DNA from: Perca fluviatilis
Taxonomy: Eukaryota > Chordata > Actinopteri > Perciformes > Percidae
Direction: 5' to 3'
Assembly: GCF_010015445.1 (NCBI RefSeq)
Contig: NC_053122.1
Span: 33,859,513 to 33,923,512 of the forward strand
DNA length: 64,000 nt
Shown here: piece by piece, positions 47,446-60,354 of the stretch
Position numbering within the stretch: position 1 is the stretch's first letter
Layout of the letters: each line of letters opens with the position of its first letter
Translations under genes and position numbers: made by a program
The notes under the pieces: model-generated
The model's database searches: none
What the model was told of the DNA's origin: nothing
Seen by the model: the letters and a program-made list of their open reading frames with translations, nothing else

Positions 47446-48228
47446 GGTTATTATAGAAGATATCAGTATTTACAGTCCATAATTTTTATTTGCGTGTCCA
47501 AATACTAAGAGAGAAATATATATAAAATATATGGGGCTCTCAAAAATTAGTGTTCATGACATGTATACTACTTTTGGCTAAACCTCCCACAATGCAATGC
47601 TTTCCATTTGTAAATAACAGTTGTGTAACATTACACCTGATGGCAATGTTAATGTAAAAGTGATGGCCTCTGCGGAATTAAAAACTTGATTGTTTAAATG
47701 CAAACATTGCTATAATCTTTGGTGTAGAATCCAAACACAAGCACACACATTTAAAAAATAAAACAATAATGATCTACAGGAGTTTTATTTTAGCCAGTTC
47801 TATTTTCATACATCCAGTTGTGACGTTCAGAATGGACAACATGGCCGAGGAGTTATGAGAGGTTGGGCGACAAGGAGGAGCTCCTGCATCCAGCCATGAG
47901 ATCAGAGTAAATATTAACACTGACACGCTGCTGTGGAAATACCTCGGTGACTTACTGGGGGCTACGAGGAGCGGGGCAGGAGGATGAGTGGGAGGAGAAG
48001 AAAGACGAGTGGACGTAGACATTTAGGTGAGCCAAAAGGTAAACGGCAGGGCAACGTACACACATAAACCTGACTACACACACGGACACACACACACACA
48101 TACCCTCTAAGCCCTCACCCCATTGACACTCCAAACAGCTCTATCCCTCTGATGACATGTTCCCTCAACACCTACACAGACCTCGATGAGGAACCTACAG
48201 CCAAGTCCTCAGCTGACACAACAACTCC

Positions 48229-48277
<49 letters not shown>

Positions 48278-49169
48278 CACGGTGTTCTTAATCTCTATAT
48301 AATCATAATCGTAATTCCTGTTTTGCCAATGGTATTACAAGACATGAGTTGTAGACCAGCAATCGGTGCCTATTTCAAATGAATTGGTAATGAGAAAAAA
48401 AAGTGTGAGACTAAAAAAAGTAGACTTGAGGTTGCTGATGATTTTAAGATCATTTTTATTTAAATTTGGGACAACATAAGAGAGGACTTAAGTATCCTGT
48501 TGTAGCTCTATCCCTGTAGCTCTGATGTTGTGACCCAAGCCGACGATAAAAGCACCCGAGGAGGTTGCGGGTTCGAGAATGATCACATTACGAATACGTG
48601 CTAAAGCCGAGAGCAGACAGTGCGGCCCTCTATTTATTATGTTTTCAGACCTGAGCAGAATGTTCCATCAGCCCGAGAAATATGACAGTGATTTCACCGA
48701 CACACTCTCAGGTTTCAATGCAGGTAGGTAGGCAGGGATGTGTGTGTGTGTGTGTGTGTGTGTGTTCCTGTGTGTGGTGGACATGCGTGAGTCTGTATGA
48801 ATGCCAGCAAATGATCACGTGTATATAGTGAGAGAGAAAAGAAGGGGAGAGAAAGAAGGAAAGAAGATGAGAGAGAAGAAATAGAGAAGAAGAGAGAGAT
48901 GTGGTGAAAGGAAGTTCATGTTACGTATTTGCTGTCGCGGTGTAACATTTCAGCACCGGACTGATAATAGAGTCAACACACTCTGGACAGGTTTTAGGGG
49001 CACAGAGATGTATATGAGGAATGCTAAAGTGTCAAATAAAAGCTCTTCTTCACCACAAACTCATACACACTCACTCAAATACAGTTTAACCCAATCAGAC
49101 AGCACAGTCAGCCATGAATAAGTGACTCTACAGAGCCATGTAAAACCAATTTTACTTAAAAACATGCAC
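47446..49169. other. Unique sequence with microsatellites, no gene
   Basis: (ACGC)n occupies 48230-48280 and (GT)n 48739-48764. A purine-rich GAGA stretch covers 48829-48910. None of the short frames shows domains. Confidence 0.5.
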
Positions 49170-50075
49170 TTAAAGCCATAGTTCGACATCCTAAAGTTAG
49201 ATAAAAAGATCAATACCACTCAGTTAATATCAAGCTAGAGCCAGCAGCCGTTCACCTTAGTTTAGCATAAAGACTGGAAACAGGGGGCGAACAGCTAGCC
49301 TGGCTCTGTCCAAAGGTAACATAATCCAAATATACAACCATTAAACAGTCCTTCCAGAAAAATGCGGAGTTTTTTTCTGATTGTTGCGGGCAAAAATCCT
49401 TGATTATGCGGCAAGTTTTCTTAAAAATGCGATGGAATGTGCAGGATATTTATGCAATTTTATGCGATGAAATTGTGGGAACTTGCAAAAACTGCGGTTT
49501 GATGAAAAAGAGAAAAAAAAATGCTTTTTGATGATATTCACGTCGCGTAATTATGTCACTTCATAACGTTCCCATGGCAACAGGGGAAAATGGCTGCTCT
49601 TGTGTCAAGCAAACGCAACATTTTTCAACTTTCTGCTAAGATATATGTGACGAAAAAGCAGGGATTATGAAATCATACAAGCCCCGCATATTTTGCGCGG
49701 AAATCGACAATTTATGCGGCGAAAGTGCGGCGTATTTGAAAAAAATGCGGCCCCCACATAAATATGCGGACTTTGGCTGATTATGCATTGAATTATGTGA
49801 TCGCATAATCGCGTTTTTCTGGAGGGACTGATTTATAGAGCTCACTAATTAACATGTTACATCTCACTTTAATCCTTAACAAAGACAGAAGTGTGAAAAG
49901 GTTTGTGTCCAGCCAGCGGAGACACTTGGGTTTTTATACAAATTAAACAAACACGGTATAACGTGCTAAGCTAAGCTAACCCTCTCCTGGCTGTAATCTT
50001 CTATTTACCGTACAGACATGAAAGTGGTATTGACTTGTCTTCTAACTCTTAGCAACTGACCCAATAAACGGATCT
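49170..50075. mobile_element. Foldback family copy interrupted by a hAT element
   Basis: The left half is TTAAAGCCATAGTTCGACAT, then AAGACTGGAAACAGGGGGCG and AGCTAGCCTGGCTCTGTCCA. The right half is GCTCACTAATTAACATGTTA, then TGCTAAGCTAAGCTAACC, CTGGCTGTAATCTTCTATTT and CAGACATGAAAGTGGTATTG. The right half is largely the inverse of the left. A 485-bp hAT (49346-49830) sits between. Confidence 0.75.
49346..49830. mobile_element. Non-autonomous hAT element nested in foldback
   Basis: CAGTCCTTCCAGAAAAATGC at the left and GCGTTTTTCTGGAGGGACTG at the right are inverted ends of about 20 bp. The interior repeats TTATGCGG/GATTATGCGATCGCATAA motifs on both strands. There is no clear TSD and no coding. 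Confidence 0.82.
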
Positions 50076-52423
50076 TTTCGAAATTGTTGCACATTTTCTT
50101 TAAATAAGTTTAGCAATTAACTTCTTTATTAAAACATGTTTATCAGAAACTATTAAACTACAAAGAACTACAGCGGGTCGGCTCCACATGCTGATCCTAA
50201 AATGTAAAGCAAGTACTGTAAAAGGCAATGTGAGGGAGGCGAGAGACATTAACAAACTGATTTATTTCATTTATTTAAAACACCAAAAATACAGAAAGCG
50301 TATGAAAGAAACATATCAAACCTATTAGTGTCTCTTTTTATGGGATTTTCAAGGCATCATGTTGCTGCTGCACAAACAAGATTTGAAGATTATGAGCAAC
50401 AGAGATGCAGACTAATCGCTGGATTTGTTGTGGGAAATGCCAAAAAAAAAACTGGGATCTTCCACTGTGGTTCAGTTTAAATCCACTCTGAGAAACACAT
50501 CAGTTTTTATTCACATTTTGCCTCCATGGCCTCAAGCCATTGGAGGTTCTTCACAGCAAATTGACAAAAGATTCAAAAGCAATTCTTCTTTAGCTATGGC
50601 TAAACACTGCCAGGTTTTAATACTAGGCAGACAAAGTCATAAAATCATTGGAATAAAGTCATTTTGAGATCATCATTCAAACGTTTCTCACACTGAATAT
50701 CACATCAACATGTGCCTCTAATATTGTACAGAGAAATGTCTCGTGTTTTGCTGATTTGCTGCTATTTGTTTGGTCTTTTTTCTTTTGTAACACTGGTGAA
50801 CAGAACAGGGGGGAAAGGGATGGAAGGGCAAACCTAATAAATATAATCCTGATTATATACATCATACCCTACCATCCCAAGGCACTTAAAGCTCTATAAA
50901 GACTTTCAACTGAACTTTTGGTCTCGAGGTGCAGACTAACTCCCAGTGTGCTCCTGAATGGTGACCCTTGGGAGCAGAGTAACACGGTTATCAGGGGAGA
51001 ACAGAAGTGGGGACATGGTGGAGGGAAAGGGGAGTTACAACAAGATGGGAGATGAAAAAGATAGATGGGAGGAAGGCGGCAGAGAAAAAGGAGAATTGAA
51101 GGGGGGGGGGGCTAGAGGAGCGTTGGATGGGGGAACGAGAGAAGGTTGCGGTTCTCAGCGGTGGGTGTGTGCTCTCCGAGCTAGCAGTGTGGAACCACCC
51201 AGGGCCTTGTAATAGTTAAATCATATCAATTAACCATGGGAGATCAGGGGATTAGGGGTTAATCTCTCCCTTGAGAGAGAGAGAGAAACAGTAAATTAGA
51301 AAGGAAAGAAAGAAAGGGGAGAAATAGAAGAGATCATGAACAGCCACGTTGAAGGGGAGATAGCTGACGTGACGAATTACAGAGCATGAAAAGGCATGTT
51401 TCACATAAATAAAGGAATGGCCTGAAGGATGACTTCTTGTTCACTTATGTGTACCAACAATGACGTGGCAAATTACGATACAGCAAATGAGCAGCATAGG
51501 GACACATTTGCATTTCTCTATCGGCAGCGATGGGACCAGAAGTGGCATTTAGGGATTAAAAACAACACAAAACAGGAGATAATCCCACAGCTCGGCCACA
51601 CCCGCCTGGGAACTGATTCACGCCATTTTCAATTTGGAAGAGGGCTCGGAAGAAGAAAAGAGGTATAATTTACCCCCTCTCTCCAAAGCCTCATTGCCCC
51701 CCCCCAATAAAACTGTCCCCTCAGATTTAAAAAAACATCCACATTTGATTTAAAATGAAATCACATACAATAAGAGATGGTATATGTGGCAGAGGTTTGG
51801 GGGATCTATATTTAGGGGTGGGGTGTTGGAGGACTGAGCTTTGGGGGTTTGAGAAAGAGGAGAGGAGCCTCTTTTTCTTTGGTGTGTATGCAAAAATGGC
51901 TGAAGTGGTTAATGGAGCCGTGAGGTAAGAGGATTAAGATCAGCATTGGGTCAGGACTGATAGTGAGGAATTGGGTGATGGGGGGACAAAGGGATGAGTA
52001 GAAGAGAAAGGAAAAGAGGGGAAAAGAGAAGAGAACAGAGAAAGAGAGAGAGAGAAAAAAAAATGGGTGATTTGGGGTGAAAAGATATGAAATGGAAACT
52101 GGAGAAACTGTCCCTCTCATCCTCTCTCTTTGAGGCCCCAAAGACTTTGCTTCAGACTCATGACTGATCATTTGGGATCTGTGCGTCCCCCTGATAGGGA
52201 GCGGCGGGATAATGCTTAACCTGATACGTGGATTGACTCTGCAGACAACGGGAGGGGGAGGGGGTCGACAGCATCTCCACAGCCAAGGGAAGAGCTTCAA
52301 GGCTGCAGGAAGGTATGAGCAGACTGGGAGTTCAAATGCTAAGCGCTCAAAAAGCTAGAAATCTGCAGCATGGAGCATTCCTGTGCTCAGTTACAGACAC
52401 AAATTCTGGATTCCATCTGCCTT
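50076..52423. other. Unique sequence, no gene; purine-rich and possible conserved blocks
   Basis: Purine-rich stretches lie at 50990-51140 and 51970-52060. Unique blocks at 51195-51280 (GTTAAATCATATCAATTAAC, GGGGATTAGGGGTTAATCTC) and 51540-51660 (GGCATTTAGGGATTAAAAAC) carry GGATTA/TAATC cores of the kind bound by bicoid-class homeodomains. No exon is recognised. Confidence 0.4.
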
Positions 52424-52608
52424 TTAAAGGAATTGTGTGACATTTTGGGAAACACGCTTCTTCTTCTTGCTTAGAGTTAGGAGAGAAGATTGATACCACT
52501 CTTATGTCTGCCTGTTAAATACAGCTATATATAAAGCTACAGCTAGGAGATGGTTAGCTTAGCAAAAAGACTGGAAACAAGGGACTACAGCTAGCCTGGC
52601 TCTGTCGA

Positions 52609-53128
52609 AGGCCACGTCCACACGTACCAAAACAATCTTTTTTTCCACCGTCTTCCCTAGCATCGTTTTAAGAATATTTGCGTCAAAACGGATCCATTTG
52701 TAAATGACTCAACATGCTACTTCATATTCCAGAAATGGAGAAGAAGAGGCGGAGCATGCGCATAAAGCTTGCGTGCTGTATACAGCCTGTGGCACAGGAG
52801 CATAATATTTTGCCTAATAGGCTCAATATCTTCTCCAGCAGGAACACAAGCATGTAGTCCGCCATTGTTGTTGTTATGAGACGTCGTCGCGGGATAAGAG
52901 GTCGAAGGCTAGAGGTCAAGGGGTGTGGCGATGACATCATCGATACGGAAGTATGCAGCTTCGGCGTCCAAACGAAGACGCAAGGGCGGCGTTTTCGAAT
53001 TCTTTCACCCTGTGACCAGGTTTCAAAAATGTGCGTCTTCAGGCAGTGCGTTTACAGGATTCGATTGGACGACCGGCCAAAACGATGCAAAACCTGTGCG
53101 TTTACACCAAAAAGCATTTCCGTGTTGG
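52609..53128. mobile_element. hAT-like non-autonomous insertion
   Basis: It starts GGCCACGTCCACACGTACCA and contains CGTCAAAACGGATCCATTTG, typical of a teleost hAT-like family. The right end TTTCCGTGTTGGCC is a worn complement of the left. It separates two halves of the host foldback that are contiguous in other copies. Confidence 0.6.
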
Positions 53129-53356
53129 CCCCTAAAGGTAACAAAATCTGCCTACCAGCTGCTCTAAAGATCATTAATTAACACGTTACATCTCCTTTGT
53201 TTAACCGTACAAAAATGTATGTGTAAAAAGTCAGTCCAGGAAGTCACTGCTCCCGGCCAAGAAATAGTCACGCACATAACCTTTCCGTAAAACCACAACT
53301 TGTTGTTTTTACACTTCCTTGTTTTTTTATATGTATTATACAAAAGAGATATAACT

Positions 53357-54584
53357 TAGGCCGTCTGATCGGATAGCGACCAGATATATTTCCGTGCAGA
53401 TATAACGTTATTCCCACGCAATATAGGTGCATCCAAAATGGCCCTTGGTGAAACAGACAGCCTTCCTTTTCTTTATATTTCTTTTAAGGGCCCGTGTGAG
53501 ACGCGCATTGTTGAGGAGAGGGCAGCGGATACAGCACAGCTCCAGACTCTTGTTTTTATAGAAGATCAACCACTAACAAAACTCTGCTAATTCGGCTATA
53601 AACCCATTTCGTTTCCTATCAATTATAAAAGCAGGAAAAACTGGAAATGTTGGGTTTTCATTAGCAGTAATTTAAGACGACTCCTGCAACGGTAAAATAA
53701 AGCAGATATCTAAAAGTACAAACAGGGAGGCAGCAGAGATACTCATTATGCAGAATCCAGCTCCGGTTCCCTTTGCTCTCGTGCGGCAGGGAGATGACGC
53801 AAGACCTTCGTTTGGTAAATTTTCCGGATCGTGCCCAAATGCTGTCCACAACTCACTGGGATCCGAAACTCAACGCAAGCCAGGCCACCGCATCACGTGG
53901 TCTGGCTGATGCGTGTGTGTGGTTTAGTTTAGTTTACTTTATTTGCTTGACAGAATAAACAAAACTAATTACATTGAAGAAATACAAAAATACATGTGAA
54001 GGTGTGGTAGAAACCTGTAGCGGCTTATTTAAAAACCACAACCAAAGTACATATGCAAATGGAGATGTACGAATTCAAAAATACATTTTAAGTGTTAGTG
54101 TGCAAAAAAAATCATAAAGATGTAATTAAAATAAAAATCATGTAGAGAAACAGAAATATTGGCCATGTTCACAATAAAAACAACAGTTCACCAAGAGGAA
54201 ACTTTTTTTCAAAAATCACATGGTTTACACTGCAGGAAGTAGCCGGAGGCGCACTAGAGACCTCCTCCGGCTAATTCCGGTTTAGCGCTCTGCTAACTTG
54301 AATGGGTATTAAATGATTTAATCGTGCAGATCTTCTAGACTTTCCAAATGTTATCGGACCGAACGGATCAAATTCTGATAGAGAAACGAGTCATTACGCG
54401 GGGGGTTGTGACGCTCAAAAAAAATGTATCCACTTATTTACAGGCGTTTTTTTCCGCCATTAAGTCCATGGAAAAAAAGTATTTTTGGGCGCCATGACAT
54501 CATGTGACGGACACAGAAGTTTTAATTCCACTGTTTAGCCGTTATGTCAAATTTGCTTCAACGACCAGCGCACTTCCTGGGGGC
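53357..54584. mobile_element. Composite second insertion in the foldback
   Basis: Several pieces are present: TTAGGCCGTCTGATCGGATA at the left, a LINE-like tail TTTAGTTTACTTTATTTGCT at about 53930-54200, and a CpG-bearing piece around 54250-54560 with GGCGTTTTTTTCCGCCATTA. Individual boundaries cannot be fixed by eye. Confidence 0.45.
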
Positions 54585-54778
54585 CTGATTTTGGTACCTT
54601 CAGAAAGGGCCAGACTAGCTGTTTCCCCCGCTTTGAGTCGTATTGCTAAGCTAACGTCTCCTGGCTCCAGCTTCATATTAAACGGACAGATATGAGTATT
54701 AATTATTTCATCCAATTCTTGGCAAGAAAGCGACTAAGCATAGGGCCTACTTCCCAAAATGTCAAACTATTCCTTTAA

Positions 54779-56985
54779 CAGCGAAATCCTCCGAAAATGT
54801 GCGCCGCTAAAAAGACTGAAAACTGCATCAGAAAAACTTGTCTGAAAAAGGCTAAAAGTGTCTGAAGTTTACAAACTTCTGCCTCATAAGTAATCTGCCT
54901 TAGTGGAACCAAGTTGTACCCGGAAAACCAGTCCGTAGGAGCTGAGGAGCTTCATCTAAATGTTGCCCCGACCGATGCGTCTTTGCTTTAGCCAATTAGC
55001 TGCCATCACAGGATCAGACTCAACTCTTATTTGCCAGCCAAAGAGGCTCAGCTGCTCGACCCCGGCTGCAGCCTCATGGAGCCCTGCATGCCTCCTCCGC
55101 CCCACCACCACCACCACCCCAAGTCTTAATTCAGACACTTTGAAGTATCTTGGTCTGCGGTGAGGAGCCACTCAATCAATTACGAATGAAATAATCTCCT
55201 TATGATATTTTGAGGTTTTCTTCACGTAGGGGAGGGGGGGAATGCAAGAAGAGATTACGGAAGCCAAATCAGTCTCTCAGCTGCGTCTAAAGTGACAGGG
55301 GGAGAATCAGCTGAGAGGATGGTGGGAAATTAAATAAGAGAGAGAGAGAGAGAGAAAAAAAAAGATTATGTCTAAGTGTGTCACCTCCGAACACGGCTGT
55401 GAAATCTCTAACCTGATCCATGAGGAGGAGGTGGTGGTGGAGTGGAGGAGCCGGAATGGATTATTGAAAGCTGCGTTAAGGAAAGGACCCACGGCTTGCT
55501 TAAAAAAAGCTTTTGCTTACCACTAAGAGAGAGCGCACACATATCAAACATACATCGACGGGATGCAGCTGTGTTGGACTTGCAAAAAACAAGCAAAGAC
55601 AAAGGTGTCATCTTGCAGGGGATCTTTACTTTATCTGCTGAACACGATGAGACTCCACGTAGTACCGTTTTCAAATGTGAACACTCTAAGGGACTACTAA
55701 AAGAAAGAACTAAAAGACAAAATATAAGAAGAAAGACAGGGACATTTGGACATGTGGTAGTGGAGTGTTTTGGGTTTTTTTGCCGTGAAGTGGCAGTAAA
55801 TTCTAACTCAGAAAATAAGTGTATGATGCTCAAAGGATTGCGTCACATTAGATGTCATTTACGCAGTTTTTAAAGCAGCTTCAGGTCATCGTGTATCTAT
55901 AAAAAGTTCAAAAATTCGGTCAATCTTAAAAGTGGCGCTTCCGTCCTAATTATGCTTTTAAATGAAAGTTTGACTCGGGTACATTCACAAAAAGACCCCA
56001 GGTTGCATTTTGGCGAGAGTTACGCTTTAAGTGATGTAATCATTGTCAACTTCAAGGCTTGTAGTTCTTACCAGATGTATACAGTAGTTCTTAACTTGAC
56101 AAATGCTGTAGTAATTATTACAGTAACTAATTCCTCTCCTATCTTCCATCTCTATTACTACTTTTTGTGTCTTGTAAAATATCAAAAATATCAATAAACT
56201 CTCTGTTAAAAGCTAAAACATGACAAGACAACAAACAGGGCTTCCCTCCAGCCTCCCCCGACCAGTGTTGCTCCCACATCCTGCCTCGAGCCCCTTTTGA
56301 TTTTCCCCATGGCTGACTGTTGTTTCTGCTGCTGCAAGCTCAGCCATCAGCACGCATTGATCGCTCCCCTTCATCCTCAGCGTCCCCTCCGTTATACCTG
56401 ACTATGGCGACTAATTCTCCCGTTCTCACCCTTCTTCATCCCAGATTGAGAGGGTCGGAGGAAAAATCAATAGCGGTGCCAAGTGAGGCGGGGTCAGGGG
56501 TCAACGAGGTCCTTGACAAGTGTGTCAGGGGAAGGAAGGAGTGAGAGAGGAAAGTGCTGGTGTGTGTTTGTGCGTGTGCGTAGGAGTATGTGAGTGTGTG
56601 TTGCATAAGGAGTGGTCAAGAGAAACAGAGTGACCAAAGGCCTCGTGGGTGCAAGTGTCAGGCTTGTCAGGGATCAAATTTATGACCATTGATCGGAGCT
56701 GTGTGTGTGTGTGTGTGTGTGTGTGTTAGATGGTGATGAATGTGTGTGTTTGGATCATGGTGGAATCTGACAGGGGTGAGGAGTCATCATATAAAGCCCA
56801 TTATGGCCAAACAAGCCAATGAAACAAATGAATCCCAGGAGATGTCATAGTAAAGACCCTGCCATTCATGTATCCGTCCGTCTTCTGGTCTATCAGTTGA
56901 TTTGTAAACTTTAATACCAGAGCTCAGTACAAAAAGATATTTGAGATTACTAGAAATGAGTGTGCTTGGTTTATTTTCTCACACT
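54779..56985. other. Unique sequence, no gene recognised
   Basis: Overlapping frames of 141 and 143 codons on opposite strands at 55408-55873 show no motif, and neither is supported over the other. Unique GC-bearing blocks occur at 54950-55160 and 55250-55330. (GT)13 lies at 56701-56726. Confidence 0.45.
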
Positions 56986-57099
56986 TAAAGGAATAGTTCC
57001 ACAGTTTATGGATGAGAAGATTGACTCATTCTTCTCAATAGCTCTTGGCAAGAAAGAAAATAAGCGCATTACCCAAAATGTCAATATATTCCTTTGACA
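56986..57099. mobile_element. Foldback family copy, collapsed to its two ends
   Basis: TTAAAGGAATAGTTCCACAG at the left and TTACCCAAAATGTCAATATA with TTCCTTTGACA at the right are the two outer ends, with GGATGAGAAGATTGACTC between. The middle of the family repeat is missing. Confidence 0.65.
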
Positions 57100-57395
57100 T
57101 AATAATAAAATATAATAATAATTTAAAATTCTTACAAAATTAACTTTTCATCCCACAGTGTTCAAATGTCCAGAACTGTTGTTTAAGTGTATTCAAAAAA
57201 TGCAGCTCTGCAGCCCAAAAGGCTTTACCAGAAGCTTATCTGTGATACTGTTGATCTCCTGCTGTTGCTTAATTTGGCTGTTTATTCCCCACTGTTTAAA
57301 TTCCAAATTAGTAATCATTCACTGTAATCTTCCCAGCAACCCATAATCACAGGCTTTTACTGCCCAGGAATTATCTCACACCTCTCCCAGGGGAC
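57100..57395. other. Intergenic, nothing recognised
   Basis: AT-rich unique DNA without an exon or repeat I can name. Confidence 0.5.
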
Positions 57396-57398
57396 TGT

Positions 57399-57495
<97 letters not shown>
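57396..57495 (+). repeat. (GT)n microsatellite
   Basis: GT run of about 100 bases with one TA step near its left end. A (CA)16 tract follows at 57722-57754 on the same strand. Confidence 0.95.
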
Positions 57496-57496
<1 letters not shown>

Positions 57497-57720
57497 CTTG
57501 ATGACAGCCATTTAATGAATGACATTGATATCATTTTGAAGGGGATTATCCCTGTTGTACTCCATATACAATGGAAAATAAGAAAGACAAAGACATGAGG
57601 TGGGTTTTCCCGTTTTTGTCTCATGCTCATAAACACATTTCTGCAGGCGAGAGCGTTATGTTGTGCAGTGTTTGAGCTCCAGAGGTGTCCGCAGACAAAC
57701 ACCTCTACTGTACATCCACG

Positions 57721-57754
<34 letters not shown>

Positions 57755-57756
<2 letters not shown>

Positions 57757-58533
57757 GCAGCAGAAATGTGGAAAGGAAGATGAAGCCTTGAAGAAATACA
57801 TTTGCAATTTAAATGGAAATGTAATGAGCCCATGGTGGCAGTGAATTAGCCTGCTGATCAATTGATCATGTCAGGCACAAATAGGTAAACAAACATATCC
57901 ATTAGCCTCGTGTTTCACCTCCTCCCTCTGCTCCCTGCTGGGGAAGAGTGCTGGAGGATCACTGAGAGGTGGCAACAACCCTGGGGGGGGGGGGTTTGGA
58001 GACTTTTACTAAAGCTAAAATACACAAGGTGATGATGAAGATGAGAATAAGAACCGTTTTCACCTGCTCTACTCTACTCATTAAAGTTTCAATGTTAATA
58101 CCCAGCGGGGCAGGATTATGATGGAATAACAAACATTCAAATTGCATAATCTCAGTGGACTACATGGCTGGGTGTGTGTGTGTGTGTTGTGTGTGTGTGT
58201 GTGTGTGTGTGTCCTAGAGTATGTTCTCATGGGGAGACTCCCTTATAAAACACTAAGTGCTCACTGCGAACACATATACACAAGTGTAAACACACACAAT
58301 CGCATACCCCACTGTGACCGTCCTGCCCAGCTCGTTACACAGACAGTTGGGCCCAGCAAGGTTCCTTTCAGAGGCAATGGAGAGAGCAGAGGAGGAGGAG
58401 GGAGCGGCGGGGGCCTCTGACACTCAAACAAGGAGCAGGATGAAGAAAACAAGGGAGTGAGATCGAGTAAAGAAACTACCAGAGGCCAGAGGGGCTGGAA
58501 CCAGACCTGCTGCCTGGCCTCACCCCAATCTGC

Positions 58534-58583
<50 letters not shown>
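57755..58583. other. Unique sequence with two GT microsatellites
   Basis: GT runs lie at 58170-58212 (with one TTG break) and 58536-58581. No exon is recognised, and the short frames are repeat-driven. Confidence 0.6.
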
Positions 58584-58584
<1 letters not shown>

Positions 58585-58862
58585 GGCTGAATGAATTGGG
58601 GAAAACGATACGATTCAATTTGCGATTTTTTTTTAGCACCATATTCCACCTTCTATGATCATGTTGAATAGAGTAATAAGAAATAAATGAAAGATCCACT
58701 GAAAATAGTACATTTCTGTAAACAATCTGTGATATGTAACATTACTCCAGCATTTATCCAATGCAAAACCAATAAATATAATAATGAAAAGTGGAATAAC
58801 ATTTTTTACACCAAATATTCCATTATTAAACCAATAAATATTTCACATTCGATTAATCGCGG
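58584..58862. mobile_element. hAT-type MITE remnant
   Basis: GGGCTGAATGAATTGGGGAA, then CGATACGATTCAATTTGCGA, opens the segment. It closes with TTCACATTCGATTAATCGCG. The GGGCTG...ATTAATCG end structure matches a common vertebrate hAT-derived repeat from memory. The ends are worn. Confidence 0.5.
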
Positions 58863-58867
58863 TCTTC

Positions 58868-58978
58868 ACAACTAGCTATTTTAAAGTGTGGTCTAGACCT
58901 ACTCTCTCTGTAAGTGTCCTGAGATAACTTCTGTTATGATCTGACACTATACATAAAATGGAATTAAATTGAATAGAA
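58868..58978 (+). mobile_element. LINE 3' tail, same family as 29389-29850
   Basis: AGTGTGGTCTAGACCTACTC, TGAGATAACTTCTGTTATGA and the (ATTGAAT) end repeat the last 110 bp of the copy at 29.4-29.85 kb. Confidence 0.75.
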
Positions 58979-59860
58979 CCAACAGGAGTGTTTCAACATT
59001 AATGTAACTGTTAAGTACCGCTCTAAGAAACCGCTAATTTGGCGACTAAAATTGTGCTTGAACTACAATTCTGTTCAGTCTTAAATGAAAAAGTCATCAA
59101 ACTTTAATTCTCTATTTCTTTTAAGGAAAGAGACTCAGGAGCAAGTCGAAACATTGATATTCCATAAATCATTTCGCTCCCGGAGCCACATCTCTTATCA
59201 GTCACAGTTGCTTGTTTCTCTAATCTATCAGAAGTCTCAATCACCACCGCTAACGCATCTTAATAAGAAACTGATGAAGAGCTTCTTTTGTTTAAATGCC
59301 TGTCAAAGTAACTCGATTACTGCCTAAAAGTTGTGAGAAATAAATATTTTAGAAATCAAAGATTGTAAATTACATTAGTGAGTTTGATGAAGTCTGAAGA
59401 ACTTTAGCTGAGAGAAACTGCCATATCTTCAAAGGTCCATGTTTTACATACAAACGGTGAGGAAACAGCTCCAGGTAAGCACGAATTCCACACAAAAAAG
59501 AAATGAGTGAAGGACATTAACAATACTTGTGATTTCAGGATGAACGCAGGAATTGTATTGTTTAATATACAATATTCATGGCTCAAACGTCTCCTGCCTG
59601 AGGACAGAAACTATTGTCTTTTTGTGGATTAAACATGGTATATAAGGACAGATATGCTGGAGAGACGAGAGAGAACAAGAAGAAGAATTTCTACGACATA
59701 GTCAAAGCGAGCACAAAGTTTCATGGAGAATCATTACGGCACACTATAAGAAGATGTGTGGCTGGTGATCTGGCTACATATCATTTTTGTCAGCTTCTCT
59801 TATGTTACCTGTCCGTCTCAACTGCTAACTATCGAATAACACCAGTCTTCAGCAATGCTA
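58979..59860. other. Intergenic, no gene recognised
   Basis: AT-rich unique sequence. The 140-codon frame beginning at 59614 runs into the DNA element on its right and has no family motif. Confidence 0.5.
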
Positions 59861-60347
59861 GCAGATCACCAACCCGACAGCCGACCGTTAGGAGGAAAGG
59901 CCGCCGGACTGATCGGTCTCCCCGAGTTGGTCAAAAAAAGTACCTCGGAACACACCGAAGCGATGCCGACTTGAGCGTACGTTCTGCCCGTGCGGCGAAA
60001 CGTCTAATACGTCTCCATAACAGCAGGCGGCGCTGATCTGTATTGTCACCCAAAAAATTAAAACCGGCAGGTGATTGGACGAACGCGTCACATGGGTCTG
60101 GCTGCTCCCAGATTTTACAACCGAGCATAATGGCAGCTCGTTCAGAATACAGTCTCATATTTTACGAAGATAGTTCACCGAAACGTGTTTCTGAAAACAT
60201 TTTAAGCAAGAAATAGGCCATGCAGTTGCTGAATCTGTCTTCACATAAGTGCACTGATCAAGTCAAGGGCTAGCACTCCGAACAGACTCGAGTCACCGAC
60301 CTCGCCGACTGTCCGACGGCCGATTATCGGGTTGGTGTGTCAGGGCC
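59861..60347. mobile_element. Non-autonomous DNA element with CACCAACCCGA-type ends
   Basis: AGATCACCAACCCGACAGCC near 59863 is an imperfect inverse of CGATTATCGGGTTGGTGTGT near 60321. Subterminal CpG-rich CGGACTGATCGG and CCGACTGTCCGACGGCCG segments also correspond. No transposase is present. Confidence 0.6.
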
Positions 60348-60354
60348 TTTAGGC

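Larger units (their letters stand above)
52424..54778. mobile_element. Foldback family copy enlarged by nested insertions
   Basis: The left end TTAAAGGAATTGTGTGACAT, with GGGAAACACGCTTC, is mirrored at the right by TTCCCAAAATGTCAAACTAT and TCCTTTAA (ending at 54778). The left arm continues to AGCCTGGCTCTGTCGAAG (52609) and resumes after an insertion at CTAAAGGTAACAAAATCTGC (53133). Pieces resume again near 54585 with GATTTTGGTACCTTCAGAAA. The original repeat of about 600 bp is thus spread over 2.35 kb. Confidence 0.75.

Noticed and set aside
55408..55873. Overlapping 141- and 143-codon frames on opposite strands
   Set aside because: No family motif, no clear splice context, and no reason to prefer a strand. 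This length is plausible by chance in 64 kb.
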